Source: Chrysoperla carnea
Taxonomy: Eukaryota > Arthropoda > Insecta > Neuroptera > Chrysopidae
Assembly: GCF_905475395.1 (NCBI RefSeq)
Contig: NC_058337.1
Location: forward strand, 117,608,368-117,672,367
DNA length: 64,000 nucleotides
Direction of reading: 5' to 3'
Both the position numbers and the translations under genes were made by a program. The first letter of the stretch is position 1. Every line of letters starts with the position of its first letter. The notes beneath the pieces were generated by a model. That model saw nothing but the letters and a program-made list of their open reading frames with translations. It was not told the origin of the DNA and did not search any database. Positions 24,176 through 36,447 of the stretch are shown here, one piece after another.

Positions 24176-25351
24176 TTATTCTAAGAGTGAAATTATCGAT
24201 GAAGTGTGTTTGGGGCTCGCAGAATCGGATTTGGAGAAATGCTCGCATAAATGCGATTTTGTACCGAAAATTTATTTACCAAGCCATATTATTGATGATT
24301 TGACAATTTGGATTGTCGTTTATGATTTAAATTGCTTTTTTGACCCTAAAATTGTAATTTTCCAGTTGTCGGACGACTGACATCTGCCATTAGAAGAAAA
24401 TGCCTCAAATGCCCATAGCTAATGTTTTTGTCTCGTGTACAAAGTTTTATCCCATTAGTAAAATCTTTAAAAAAAAAAAGAAACATGTCGTGGGACACCC
24501 GGTAGGAACTAGATTCCTTTCTTACCTTGATACATTATAAATGTAACGCTTACTATTATTTTTTCTGAAAATTTAAGGTATTAATTTTACCATTAATTTA
24601 CTTTAAGTTTTTACTGTATGAAATAATTGTAATATTAGTTTAAAAAAGACATACTTTTGATTTAGTAGCCAACCCCATATGTGAGTACATTACGATGGGT
24701 TTGATTAGGATATTTAATATGACACAAGATAAAAATTTCATTGTACTTACTTTTAATTATCTATGGTTTTTCTAACTTCTGATAATCTTCACAACTCAAT
24801 TTTCTTAAATGATAAAACATAAAATTTGAGAAAAAAGAAAAAATAGAAATTGACAGTTATAAAAAGATTTTTCCTTTTTCTCAAAATTTATGGCAACCTG
24901 AATCGATTGATATGCATTTAGTTTCCTATTATTGCAATTTTTTTGGTTTTAACTCCCAACCAGAAAACAAGTATCGTGCGATAAGGAACATAGTTCCAAA
25001 AGTTACAATAAACTAGACGTAGTCATTAAATTGAATTTCCGTTTAAATATCTTTTGAAAAGTCCCTTCAGGCAAACTTGGAGATGTCTTAATCAATTTGA
25101 AAAAAGTCGATTCCCTTTCAATTTCTATTGTTAGACTAATAACAATAAAAAACTTGCTTAGAGAAGTTAATTCACTTAACAAACGGTATCGAATTGGTTT
25201 AATAAACCGTTACAATTCTTTTTTTTTTTAGAATAAAGTCGTTGTAGGTATCAGCTTTGGTCATCATTTCGTTTTTTTTTTTCAATAATCATCATTTTTT
25301 ATGTAGAATATTAAAAAATAAAAGTGTATGTATTTTTTTTTTTTGTGATAG
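24176..25351. other. AT-rich spacer, no gene recognised
   Basis: Short ORFs only, including a 78-codon frame at 24144-24380 that resembles no family I know and partly overlaps a repeat. Confidence 0.4.
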
Positions 25352-25471
25352 TGGAATATGTTAACACCTGTAGCACAAAAATTGGTCAAATAAAAGTGGT
25401 ATGGTCAGGTGCAGCATTCAACAATCCATCTATGGATGGGGCCAACGAACAACGGGTTGATTTTAATAATG
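25352..25471 (+). CDS. candidate isolated exon, unidentified (weak GT64-like look)
   Basis: A GC-richer 120-bp island follows a strong T-run and a gatag acceptor-like site. In the open frame it encodes YVNTCSTKIGQIKVVWSG, a Pro/Asn-containing stretch, and RVDFNN, ending near aatg|gtatta, a possible donor. IKVVWS followed by NPS loosely resembles the start of the exostosin-type glycosyltransferase family 64 domain (VVWN...PP, then a beta strand), but key downstream residues are not seen and this recall is weak. It may be a real exon of a gene whose other exons lie elsewhere, or a decayed copy. Confidence 0.3.
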
Positions 25472-26422
25472 GTATTATATCTAATATTTATTATGTTATT
25501 AAAGAAATATTATTATTGTTATTAAATTTGTTTTGCTTGATTATGGGGCAACAGAATATACAAACTATAAAAAAACCCTGCAAATGATTCAGAAAAAGGT
25601 TTGTTATTTTTGTTCATTGATAATTTCCGTTCTTTTTTAACAATGCAAAATAGTTTTATTCAGGCCATGAAAAAGAATTTCGGAAGACAGAAATTGTAGC
25701 TCTGTAAAAGTAGCTTTTGACTGCAACTTTTAAACTTCCAAAATTGGGTTTTTTTAATTTTATATTCAAAAAATACCCATTTCATTAATTCACTGGTAAA
25801 ACATTTCAATATCAATCAAATCTAGTTATAGAAACATGAAATTTGATAAGGCTGGATTAAACAGAAAGAGAGTGTCTTCATTTTGGTCCACAGGCCAATG
25901 CGTTGTAATTTTTAAGTCAGTAAAACTCAAGACTCTTGTCTCAACATACGTTGAGACAAACAAAAGTTATTACCAAAAAAAAAAAAAACTAAACCTTACC
26001 AATTTCTGAATTGAGAAGTTGCAATGAATGAATAATTCACCCAAAGCATGTTTAAGTTTTTTTTTTTTTAAATTTAAAATACCTTTTCTTTTATTAATTA
26101 TTAATAAAAAAAAATAGTTCCATTTTTTGAATAAAAAAACGACTTGTTATTGGTAATGACGTATTTACACCCGTTGAAGCAGTGATCTAATCGCAATCAC
26201 GCTAATTCACATTTTTTAGCTTGTTTCTATGGAAAGTTATATATGCTTGCGTTATAATATTGTGAAAACCAGTTGAAAGACAAACCATTTATCAATTTTT
26301 ATATTATTTTATCATTTCCGTGCGTTCTTTCGAAATCGATGTGTTGACGTCACCTTAGTTTGAATTTATAGCTAAGAAAAACATTTTCAATTGTAAAATA
26401 TACAAAAAAAAAAAAATAAATA

Positions 26423-26453
<31 letters not shown>

Positions 26454-27339
26454 TACAAAAACATGCAACTTTTCTATTGTTATTTTAATTCCAGAGCCTC
26501 CTGATATTAATTATATTAATTGCCAATAAATAGTAATAAAATTATTACGCTGGTACGTAAATCATGTAGATAATAATTTGGATTAATTTTTAGAATTCAG
26601 TATTACCTAAACATATAGCTCTAATTTTCACGTAAACTTTTAAAAATATGTTTATACCTTGAAACCTTCTTAAATGATACATTAATATTAGCAATGAATT
26701 TCCTGTCTATTTAACAATTTTTGTTAATTTAAAAATTTGACTGACAATGAAACTTAAAAACAAAATTATATAATATTTTTTTAATAAATAATAAAAATTA
26801 TGTATGTCCATTTATTTTTTCACTCATCTCACCACCACTGGTTATGAATTATGGGACAGGTGACCCGTGTATGTTAAGTAATTAGATGAAGGACTCAGGT
26901 GTACACGTGCCGACGATGTTTTCATGATGATCAACAAACTTCACCTGCTTTAAAAGACTATCACTATATGTAGTAAGTAAGCAGTGTTATTCTTATATGA
27001 TATTACCTTTACTTATGATAATAATACTTATATGTATCTCTTGTTGCATTTGGAGGTTTATTATTACATACATAGCAGCTTCACCTGCCTTCTCGTCTTC
27101 ATCAATTTAGTGGGCTCTTAGTTGGCTCTTTTATGGGTTTACTTTTTGAGGGGAATCTAAAACAATCTATTTAACGTAGTTAATTACTATTTAATAGATA
27201 TATTTTTTTAAATACATTAAAAAAAGCAATAACGATATTTATAGTTGAATCAAACCACATACTGAGCTTATAGTACAATAAATAAGCCGGAAAAAAATGT
27301 CAAAAGTGGAAAAATGGGGAACAGCACCGATTTTAATGA
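25472..27339. other. AT-rich spacer with a TAA microsatellite
   Basis: No gene recognised. A (TAA)n microsatellite of about ten units lies near 26421-26451 after an A run. The segment near 26820-26960 is less AT-rich but has no ORF. Confidence 0.5.
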
Positions 27340-28045
27340 ACTTTTTTTTTACGTGTTTTTAGGACCCCAAGGAACTTTCCGCTTAAACTAGTCAGAAATG
27401 TACGTAGGGCCCCGACGAGGGGCATTTGCGGCCCATTAACTCTGTCACGTATTCCAAAAATCATGCCATTTTTGACCCGAACTTCCACTTTTTGGCACAA
27501 AAACGGACAACTAAGTATTTATCGTCCAAATTGTTATCTAGAAGGTATTTTGGTCACTGATAACGAATCTGATGTCAGATAAACGGATTCTGTCACGTGT
27601 TCCAAAAACCGTGCCCATTATTTGCTAAAAATTGTACTGTTTAAGTTTTGGTAAAAAAAAAAGGCAAACTAAGTATTTATCGTCCAAACTTTGCTTTATT
27701 TGGAACTTTTAGCCGTTGAAAACGAATCCGAAATCGAAGTACACGAATTCTACCCATCTTCCAAAATCTTACCACTTTTGGCTAAGAATTTTACTTTTTG
27801 AGGTATATATCGTCAAACTGTGCTTTAGGAGGTATTTTCGGTGGCTGGTTGCGAACTCGATGTCAGATTATACGGTTTCTGACACGTTTTAATAAAATCG
27901 TGCCAGTTTTGGTTTAGTTTTTTGGGTACAAAAACGGCAAACTAAGTGTTTATCAAAAATGATTCGATTTTTGGAAGGCGTCATAGAATGCGAGTAATCG
28001 GGCATCGGATTCGTAATCAGCGGCCAAAAATACCTTCAGGAACAA
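27340..28045. repeat. diverged long-period tandem repeat with an inverted terminal unit
   Basis: Units of about 130-160 bp recur. CTAAGTATTTATCGTCCAAA is seen at 27511 and 27669, a variant (ATCGTCAAACTGTGCTTTAG) at 27809, and ACTAAGTGTTTATC at 27941. Each is followed by GGTATTTT, an AACGAATC or equivalent block, and CACGTGTTCCAAAAA-type sequence. The last 80 bases (27960-28045) carry the unit reversed (GGATTCGTAATCAGCGGCCA). Identity between units is moderate, so it is old. It is not coding and could be a remnant of a satellite or a foldback element. Confidence 0.65.
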
Positions 28046-29215
28046 AATTTGGACTGAGGTTTTTTTTTTGCATATCATCATTGATAAATTTGACTTAGAT
28101 CGGCTTGGCTGAAATATAAAAATTAAAAGACAACAGTACCTTTATATTATTTTAGCAGCTTTTCGTATGAATTATAAAAATATTTAAGGTCAAAAATAGA
28201 GACAGGCCATAGAGAAAATGCACTCTGGGTTAGGCAGGAAAATAAAAATCGACAGTACTTCGAAGTCACACAAGCAAATCGAATGAACTCAAAAACTCGG
28301 GATTAATAGGAAATTTGAAATAACAAAATATTGTATTATTCATACCGTGAAAGTATTGGATAATCAATAATATTTTTGGATCCACTTTCTTCAAATCGAG
28401 ATAGTGTTTGAAATTTTAATCAGTTTCAACAAGTTCTTAACAGTAGAAAAAATATTATACTGAAAATTATACAATAATTATATAATTTTACAAAGGATGA
28501 GAATCGATAAACTGAAATAATAAACCTTTTATTCCAAGATAATTCATAATACTTACATATTGTTTCTCATTGGAGAGGTATTTATATTATTTAAATTAAA
28601 ATATTAACATTTTGTTTATAACAAAACAAAAAAAAATACATTTTTATAATTCATAGTAATTTTTTAATTAAATTTATTAAATTAAATTTAGAAAATAGAA
28701 ATAGAAAAAAAGTATTATTTTTTTTGGTAGGTATGTTAGATATTTCTTTCTATCATTGAAGAAGAACAATTAAGAAACACGGCATGAAATATGATGACAT
28801 GCATGAAATAGCTAACCAATCAACTTAAAAATCGATTTATTACATTTTAGTTTTTATTTTTTTTTTTAATAATAACTTAAATTTATGCTTATCATTGCTT
28901 TTGAATATGTATATTGTTTCTTCCATATATATGAGTCCATTGAGTCCATCAAATCCATTCCATATATCTCATCTGAATGATTTTTATCATAAAAAATAGA
29001 TGTTATAGTAATTATTTAAAATTTAAGTTTTATTTTAATTTATTTATAAATAATATAATTATTAATTTATTTAAATAAGTTTACGTAAAAAATTTGATGA
29101 GGCGTCATTACTCATTACGTCCAACGTTCTACAAATTACTATTTTTCAACCTTATGCTAGGATTACACACTCATGCAATTTACAAAAATTTGTTTTAATT
29201 TGCACAAATCGTTGC
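28046..29215. other. AT-rich spacer, no gene recognised
   Basis: No coding signal. The right end (29150-29215) may belong to the inverted-repeat element that follows, since a TGCACAAAT block recurs inverted near 29593. Confidence 0.4.
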
Positions 29216-29476
29216 ACGTGAACGAAAAACATGAAGTTTGCGCCTACAAATAGTAGTCTAAAATCTTTTTTTCAACTAGGTGCATGAGAAATTGGAATAT
29301 CAGACAACAAATTAAAAACAGTTTCGGTCGGAGATGTTACATATTCCAATCAAACAGGTACGCAAATTTGACTTGACATTTGACAAAATGGGATCTTAAA
29401 AGTTTTTAACGCCCAGATACTAGCTAGTATCTGGACAACTATTTGTAGGCGCAAACTTCATGTTTTTCGTTCACGT
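29216..29476. mobile_element. foldback element with perfect 39-bp inverted repeats
   Basis: The arms 29216-29254 and 29438-29476 are exact reverse complements over 39 bases (outer ACGTGAACG, inner CTACAAATAGT). Between them, at 29413-29434, is a perfect 22-bp palindrome centred on TAGCTA. No ORF is present. Weaker outer inverted similarity (GCAAATTAAAACAA region to the left, GCAGATTTGTGCAAACTG to the right) suggests a larger element of about 0.5 kb. No target duplication was identified. Confidence 0.7.
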
Positions 29477-30458
29477 TAAAAGTCTAGACTTTTAAACGAG
29501 TGTTTATTAAAAGATACAAAATTGCATCAAAAGAAAAATAGTTTCTTCAGGATTTTATGTACATTAGTTGATCTTGCTTCAGAAGCAGATTTGTGCAAAC
29601 TGCATGATAACCTAAAAGTCTTTAAATAGCTCTTGAACATCATAAGAAGAAAGCATTTTCTTAATTCTTTTTTTTGAAACTAATTTTATTTCAGCATAAA
29701 CAGGCTTAATTTTCTATTAATTTTTAATATAAACGTTATGCTGAAATTACTGTATTTCATTGCGCCACCACCATAATTTATTGTTTTATATTTTACTTGT
29801 TGAAAAAGGGATATTTCAGTAGTTTGCTTATTACAAAAACCGATAACTTGATTAGTTACGTAAAGTGCATTTTTGAGGCTCCAAAACCAGAAAAAAGTTT
29901 AGTAAAATAAATCCACATGATTGTCAATCTTTGTGCTTTGTATCGGAGGTTGACCGAACTACATATTAACACAGTTGTGCTTAAAATAAATTATCGAAAT
30001 ATGATAATGGAATGGTATGAAGAATACATACATTATTGTTTTAGTACAGGATTATTCAATAAGATAATACCACATAAATGGTACTACGTAATTTTTAATT
30101 TGCTATCATTTCAGACTATACTATCATTACAGATACGTGTAGAGGTGGAAATTTTGTTTTTCCGAGCTGCTGTACCTTCCTTCACTCTTCCAAAGTTAGC
30201 CACGTAGCCATATTCCGTGCGAACGAAAGAATATTACAAAATAATTTATATAAGTGGTAAAATAATGTTGAATAACCCTGTACAAGTATAGCATACATAT
30301 TATGTGCAGTCTATGGAGTTTTTCAATATTCAAATTATTGCATTTCAAAAAACAATTTTTCTAATTTATTGAAGATGTTAAAATTGTAAAAGGTATAATG
30401 AACTGTGTTTACGTTAAAAACCACATATTATATGATTAAAATAAATAAAAAAGTCTTT
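29477..30458. other. spacer, no gene recognised
   Basis: A 96-codon + strand frame at 29917-30207 has no recognisable family and includes repeat-like sequence near 30140-30230. It is not annotated as a gene. Confidence 0.4.
30447..30452 (-). terminator. Pol III terminator of tRNA-Arg
   Basis: A TTTTTT run on the - strand, 7 nt beyond the discriminator base of the tRNA-Arg gene. Confidence 0.8.
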
Positions 30459-30531
30459 CGACCGTGACAGGACTCGAACCTGCAATCTTCGGATCCGAAG
30501 TCCGACGCCTTATCCATTAGGCCACACGGTC
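30459..30531 (-). tRNA. tRNA-Arg (anticodon TCG)
   Basis: The - strand folds into a complete cloverleaf. Acceptor stem GACCGTG pairs with CACGGTC, the D stem is GCCT/AGGC, and the anticodon stem TCGGA/TCCGA carries loop CTTCGGA with anticodon TCG (+ strand 30496-30498). The T arm GCAGG-TTCGAGT-CCTGT is also the B box. The discriminator is G at 30459. A six-A run at 30447-30452 is the Pol III terminator on the - strand. No intron. It decodes CGA. All stems are intact, so it is probably functional. Confidence 0.95.
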
Positions 30532-32844
30532 TTGTTGGAAAACTGTCTTTTTTTACGTATTTTTTACAAAAGTTACATGTTAAATTTATTGATTTCTGTT
30601 CAATTTAGAAATAACAAATTCTATGTATCACAAATTAAATACATAATTCGCAATTTGTTACAAAAGGAATATCTGTTCGTAAAAAAACTATTCGTTAATT
30701 TGGATGACATCAAATTTTTTTAATTCAGTTTAACTTTGAACAAAAAAACCATATCGTTGAAATTAACGAAATATTCGTTAAGTTACACATAGTTGTTTGT
30801 TTAATTTTCAGATGTCTTACTTAAACTTTGCTTGGGTCACATAAACAACGGTCTGATGGTCAATACTATCTAGCTGAAACAAAGATAGACATCAAGGAAT
30901 ATGACCAGATCTAAAAAGGTTTTCTCATTGAATTGCCTTTATTAAATTGATTTCGTACCATCGTTGCCTTTTTTTGTCCGCTTGTTACTGTTAGAGAAGC
31001 TTAAGAATTTTTTGAAAGTACAGGTAATTAAGTTATTTTACAGTTTTGAAAGAAAAAGTTTTCAGCAAAAACTAGAATTACGTAGATTAATTCCGTTCTT
31101 TAACGTTTATTGCCTCGATTGAAAAAACTATTCGCGGTTAATCCTTAAATTCCTGATTATGGAAGGATTTCTCTAAATTAATACATAAGCCACAATGGCA
31201 AGTCCTGTGGTAGACTTATCTTCTAATTCCCAACTAGCATCCTACATTGATTAAAGAAGTTTATGTATTAAAAGCATTTAAATGATCTGATGTTTATAAA
31301 AAGGGAACTCCATTTGGTATTTTAATTGGTAGGTTTGCCAGTAGATGTCAGACCAGTAATTAAAAGAGAGGTTAGGTGTTTGACACCTCGATACATTGTT
31401 GTTAAATAGATATAAGGCATGCTTGTAAGTATATATATTTCAAACTCGAATTGACTAAGTACGTTAAAAAGGTACTTTATTTAAGAGATATATTTTATAT
31501 AAAGATACTTATCTTAAATTATTTAAATATTATTGTTTTTCTATCTTTGTTCTTGTTTTTATAATTAGCTATCTCATTCATTTGGAATGTTTTTTTAGGC
31601 TATTGATATATTTACACGTGAAAAATGTTTTATAATAAAATTTAGATTTAGGAATAAACGAATTTTGAAAGAAATACTGAATTGAAACCACCACTAGGAT
31701 ATGTGCCCCTAAAAAATATAGTAATATTTATTTTCTAGAACTTCGCTTATGATAAATTTTCCATTTTTCGAATAGCAACAGAAAAAAGAAAAAAAACTTC
31801 AAATATGTGTTTAAGAATACTGATAAATATATTTCCGTAAAGTTTGCAAGTTTAATGAACAAGTTTGTATTCATTCACTTGATTTCTTGTTTTCGAATAC
31901 ACGTTTCATTCCCGTATGTTTTATTGGGACCAAATTAAGTTATATATTTTTTCAAAAATGCTGGAAATATGTTTTTTATTCAAATAATATTCGGGATAGG
32001 TTTCAGGTTAAATAAAACGCTCCATTCAAATTTAAGTATTTCACGTGAAAATTACAGAAAGCATTATTACCGACGTGTTAACGTGTAACCTGACTTGGAT
32101 TTTTTTTATCAACAGATAAAAACTATAATAATATGTTTCACATGTGTTTCATGAAATTTTACTTTGTGAATTATATTGGCACTTTCATCAAAAATTTACA
32201 GTATCGCACGTATGTATACCTATATTTATCGATTTTTTTGATAGCGAACGCGAGAAGGTTGGCTTCATTTATAAATATAAATAATGGCAGCAAATCATAT
32301 AAAGATGAGTCTTAGAGAGGCGGGATACAGTTAACTCCTACTTTCTATAGTGTGGATTGTGAAAGGTCATCAGGGCAACTGACCTTAGGTTATCAACAGA
32401 GATGTATTCATAAGAAATCACATTTTCTTGGCCCAATCATCGAAAATACTTTTAATAATTTTTCATTTTGTTCTCTTCATACTATACAAAATTAAAACAA
32501 AGAACACAAATTTAGGAAGTACATTTTTACATTTTCATAATTTGCAACCATTGAATTGACGCTCCGAAATAAACATTCAAATTTTGGTGGAAGTGCAGAT
32601 AAGTTATTTTAATTATTTATTTCGAAATTTTATTTATTTTTATTGGGAAACAACGCATTACTGACCTTTTCTGTATGACATATCTTACGTAAATCTGAGT
32701 CACTAATATGGAAATATTTGCATGTTAATTCTGTTTTTGAGTTTTACATTGTATACAACAAGTTTTATTGCAAAAGAGTTAAATTTTATAACAATTTTGT
32801 ATTAAATATTTTCATGAAGTGGAAAAAAATAAAAAAAAAACTAT
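30532..32844. other. spacer between the two tRNA genes
   Basis: AT-rich, short ORFs only, no recognised gene. It contains pieces of unclassified repeats but nothing that can be delimited. Confidence 0.5.
32831..32840 (-). terminator. Pol III terminator of tRNA-Lys
   Basis: The run of ten A on the + strand is a T run just 3' of the - strand tRNA-Lys gene. Confidence 0.75.
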
Positions 32845-32917
32845 CGCCCGAGCAGGGACTTGAACCCTGGACCCTTGGATTAAAAGTCCAATGCTCTACC
32901 GACTGAGCTACCCGGGC
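32845..32917 (-). tRNA. tRNA-Lys (anticodon TTT)
   Basis: A complete cloverleaf on the - strand. The acceptor is GCCCGGG/CTCGGGC with one G-T pair and the D stem is GCTC/GAGC. The anticodon stem TTGGA/TCCAA has loop CTTTTAA with anticodon TTT (+ strand 32882-32884). The T arm is CAGGG-TTCAAGT-CCCTG, and the discriminator is G at 32845. A long A run at 32831-32840 supplies the Pol III terminator. The sequence is the canonical animal tRNA-Lys form. A 62-codon + strand ORF overlapping it is a by-product. Confidence 0.96.
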
Positions 32918-33984
32918 TGTTGTAAGAATCATCTTAAAATAACAGTACTATCAACATTTATTTATTTCCTTTAAGTTCAAAGTCCACCTCTTATATTTAT
33001 CAAATAAACTTTTTCGTGAATAAAATCGTGATAATAAGCATTATAATAATATATCGATATAATTTTTTATATATCACATCCACTTACACCCTCTCGTGGT
33101 ACCGATTATTTCTCACCAAACTATTTTTTTTATAGGTATTAAAATATTTTCATATTGAAATGATCTATTGTAAAAAAAAATTCTATTTATTTTTAATAAA
33201 ATGAAATAAAGATAATAATTTTGGTGTTATTAAAACTATATATATGTTTATCTCACTTGCACTCATTAATACAGAATGTTTCAAGAACATTTCAAAAGGG
33301 AAAACTTTGCATATGATACGACTTTTTCTAATGTTCAGAATTTTTCAAGAAGAATCGTTCAACCGAAACCAAGAACGATTTTTCTGAACAACCTTGAAGT
33401 CATGTAGGCCGTGTATTATTATTTTTCTGTAAATTAATTTTGAATTAATTGATTCCAAACGTATATTTTGCTGTAGTTTATAATATTAACCGACAATTCG
33501 ACGTTACGTCAACCTTTGTAGCTTAACTTGTAATTTGATAGCGTTGTAAACAAATCTTACAATTAATTTTTCAACTTCTTTCAAATTATCTAAGCCTAAA
33601 ACTTTGAAAAATAAAAGACAATCTGGCTTTCATATTATAGTATTTAGCCGAAAATATACTACAATTTAACTGAAATTTTATTTGGTGAAGACCGAGCGAA
33701 AAATATTGTTTTCATAGCAATATTTTTTTAAGCCTCATATTAGAAAATCATATAATTAGCGGGGCAGCACCTTTTTTATTAAATGAAACTTAATCAATAC
33801 ATACCTTGACCAATACCAAATTTATTACTTAACAATTATTTGTCAGCTATGTTTTTAAAGACCGATATCTGAAATATAGCGTCATCTAGCTTATTTGAAA
33901 ACGCAACACTTTCGCAAAAAGTAGTATATAGGAAGTTTGGTCGCCTCGCCAAACCTGTTACTTAAATTTCAATTCAATTTTGGT
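32918..33984. other. AT-rich spacer, no gene recognised
   Basis: Nothing with coding or structural signal beyond simple AT sequence. Confidence 0.5.
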
Positions 33985-34200
33985 TTTAACCCCCGACTAA
34001 CAAAGAGGGATGTCAAATAGTCAACGTGCCTGTGTATATCTGTTTTTGTGGGTCTTCCTGTGGCATTGCAGCTCCTAAATAGGTGAACCAGTTTTATTTT
34101 TTTAAAGGTAATTTTATCGAAAGTTTTCTTAGCTATGTTTCAAGTGCGAGCTTAGGGTTCCGTACTCAATAACAATTGGAAAAGAAGTTTAAAACGGTAA
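33985..34200 (-). repeat. dispersed CAGACAGA-family repeat
   Basis: The + strand shows TTAACCCCCGACTAACAAAG, then CTGTGGCATTGCAGCTCCTA, CTTAGCTATGTTTCAAGTGC and TTAGGGTTCCGTACTC, the family order reversed. A decayed further piece with CAGACAGTCACACAG lies near 34801-34880. Confidence 0.65.
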
Positions 34201-35828
34201 TTCACTTATGACTGATACACCCGGTATGTTACCATTGTAATGTACAATATGAGTGTATGTAAAATAAAAATAAAAAAACAGATATTTATCGATATGTTGT
34301 GTTACTTAAATATAGGGTTTGATAGTAGCGGTATGTTTACACAAAGCTTTATCACTTATTTATTATTTTTTTATTATAAACATATTATTATTGTTATTAT
34401 TATTATTATTGGCTAACGCTAAGCTAAAACTTAATAATAAATCGTTAGCTTATTATTGCCTATAACAAGATCTTGTTAAATGTAATCTTATACATAATAT
34501 CTAATATGAATTCATACAATGAATTTTAACTTATTATTGTTGTAATAAATATGGTTTTTATATTCAGTACATGCAGTGCAAAGATGGTACTGGTTTTTAA
34601 GGCATGTTTTTGAAAAACGAAGATAGATTTTTGCAACAAGTGCAGACAAAAAATTTAAATTGGATAACAAAATGCTGTTTTTCGTATTTTTGGTCAAGTC
34701 TGTACTTCAAATTGAACTATCAGCTAATCTTAGAAAACTCCACTCGATTTTTCAAATTTAATAATAATAATCTCTCAATCAAATAGTATTTCAAAAATAA
34801 ATTTTAACAAATAAATCTCGGTTTACCCGTTTTGGAGCTGCAATACTACAGACAGTCACACAGATACACAGATATATATTTAGATAGACAACGCTTTATT
34901 TAACCTGGACCTCATAAGTTTCCTTCAGAATGTTTTCATATTAGCATAATTTGTTTAAGATTATTTAACACCTATAAATAACATAAATATTTAATACCTT
35001 TTTTTAAGATTTGGTTTATTCATCGGGAGCTTTGAATTTTTGTGAATTTTACACGATAAAAGTTCGACGACTTCTATTGTGTTTGTATAATATTTATCAA
35101 AATTTATTGAATCGTATGAATTTATCTAAAAATTTCACGATAATTCTTAGAATAAACTGAATTCTTTACACTCGTCTTTTAAACGTATAATTTACAAAAC
35201 GCTATAAAAAATCACTACACATGCTACATTCTAAATATAAAATAGACTTTTTTTTAAATCTTGTTAATTATTCCTGAACCTTAATAGTATCAACATCCAC
35301 AGAAAAAAAAATCGATCCTAAAAAAAAAATCTATATCTAAAAATCCGCCCACGAATTAATTGGATATAGGCACTCTCTTATTTTATTTTTTCTTTTTTTT
35401 TTATCAATTTCATTTTGTAATATATTCTTGTTAACAAAAATAAAAAAAAAAAGTAACAAACAAGGAATTTAAACCATATAGTTAAAACTATGGTATACCT
35501 GTAAAGGCTGTAACGCTGTAACATACCCATTTGACCATGTTAAATATGTATGTATGTATGTTTTGGGACAAAAAACCAAAAGAAGTCAACACTTTTAAAA
35601 TCTTTATTCCCACATTATAATATTATATGGGTATCTATATGGTATGCTTAACATACCCACCAAATGTATGTACGGAGAGTTCTAAAAATATTGAAGTTGA
35701 AATATTGGTTTATTTTTAAGCTTAAATTCTTGAAAATTAGATCTTGTAAATTCCCTTACTTTACAATTTCCCCCATCATATTTAAGATATTTGTGATGAT
35801 ATATTTTAATAATTGTTTATTCATTACT
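34201..35828. other. AT-rich spacer with simple repeats
   Basis: A TTA-type microsatellite lies near 34383-34410 and ATGTATGT repeats near 35547-35560. No gene recognised. Confidence 0.45.
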
Positions 35829-36186
35829 AACCGACTTCAAACAAAAGCGGAGGAGGTTATCAATTCGACCGTATTTTTGTTTTTTTTATGTTTGTTACCT
35901 CAGAACTTTTGACGGGGTAAACCGATTTTTATGATCTGTTTGATTCTTTATCTGTTTGAAAGCTAGTGCTTTAAGTTTGGTCCCATTTCATTTCGGTACA
36001 GTTCGGACAACTGCATCCATGAGAAAACCATAATAGTCTTAAATTTGCATTAGGTATGCACGACAAGAGTACGAATAACTCAATATCACTTCGATGATTC
36101 TTTCTTTAGTGATAAGTTAGTCACTGTACTTTAGATTCACTAAAAATCAAAAAATAAAATCAAAAAGAAAACCGACTTCAAAAGGA
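35829..36186. mobile_element. dispersed ACCGACTTCAAA-type insect repeat
   Basis: It starts ACCGACTTCAAACAAAAGC and has GGAGGAGGTTATCAATTCGA, GTTACCTCAGAACTTTTGAC and ATGAGAAAACCATAATAGTC inside. It ends at AAAGAAAACCGACTTCAAAA. This arrangement, with CCGACTTCAAA at both ends, is a repeat I recognise from many insect genomes; its class is not clear to me. No ORF. Confidence 0.6.
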
Positions 36187-36447
36187 CAACTTTTCCAAAA
36201 TATATTAAAAAAACTAAAAAGTAAAAAAATAACGATAATATAATGTAGTTAAAATTATTGTTATTTTTGGAGTCGGTGTCAGCCAAAGAAACAACTCTGG
36301 CAGAACAGTTTTCTACATCAGCTTGGCTGACACCGACTCCAAAAATAACAATAATTTTAACTACATTATATTATCGTTATTTTTTTACTTTTTAGTGCAT
36401 TTTAAAATTTTTTGGAAAAGTTCTCCTTTTGAAGTCGGTTTTCTTTT
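36163..36447. repeat. long near-perfect hairpin (two arms of about 124 bp)
   Basis: Arms 36163-36286 and 36323-36447 are reverse complements, essentially perfect over the inner 80 bp and with a few changes further out; a 36-nt loop separates them. The outer part of each arm is the CCGACTTCAAAAGG end of the repeat at 35829-36186. The inner part (ending GGAGTCGGTGTCAGCCAA) is otherwise unique here. If transcribed it would form a long double-stranded RNA. Most likely it is an inverted duplication of a transposon end. Confidence 0.85.

Noticed and set aside
26421..26451. TAA repeat as a CRISPR-like or regulatory array
   Set aside because: A plain trinucleotide microsatellite in AT-rich DNA; no spacers.
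32718..32906. 62-codon + strand ORF ending SPEQGLEPWTLGLKVQCSTD
   Set aside because: This is the reverse strand of the tRNA-Lys gene read as protein, a well-known artefact.
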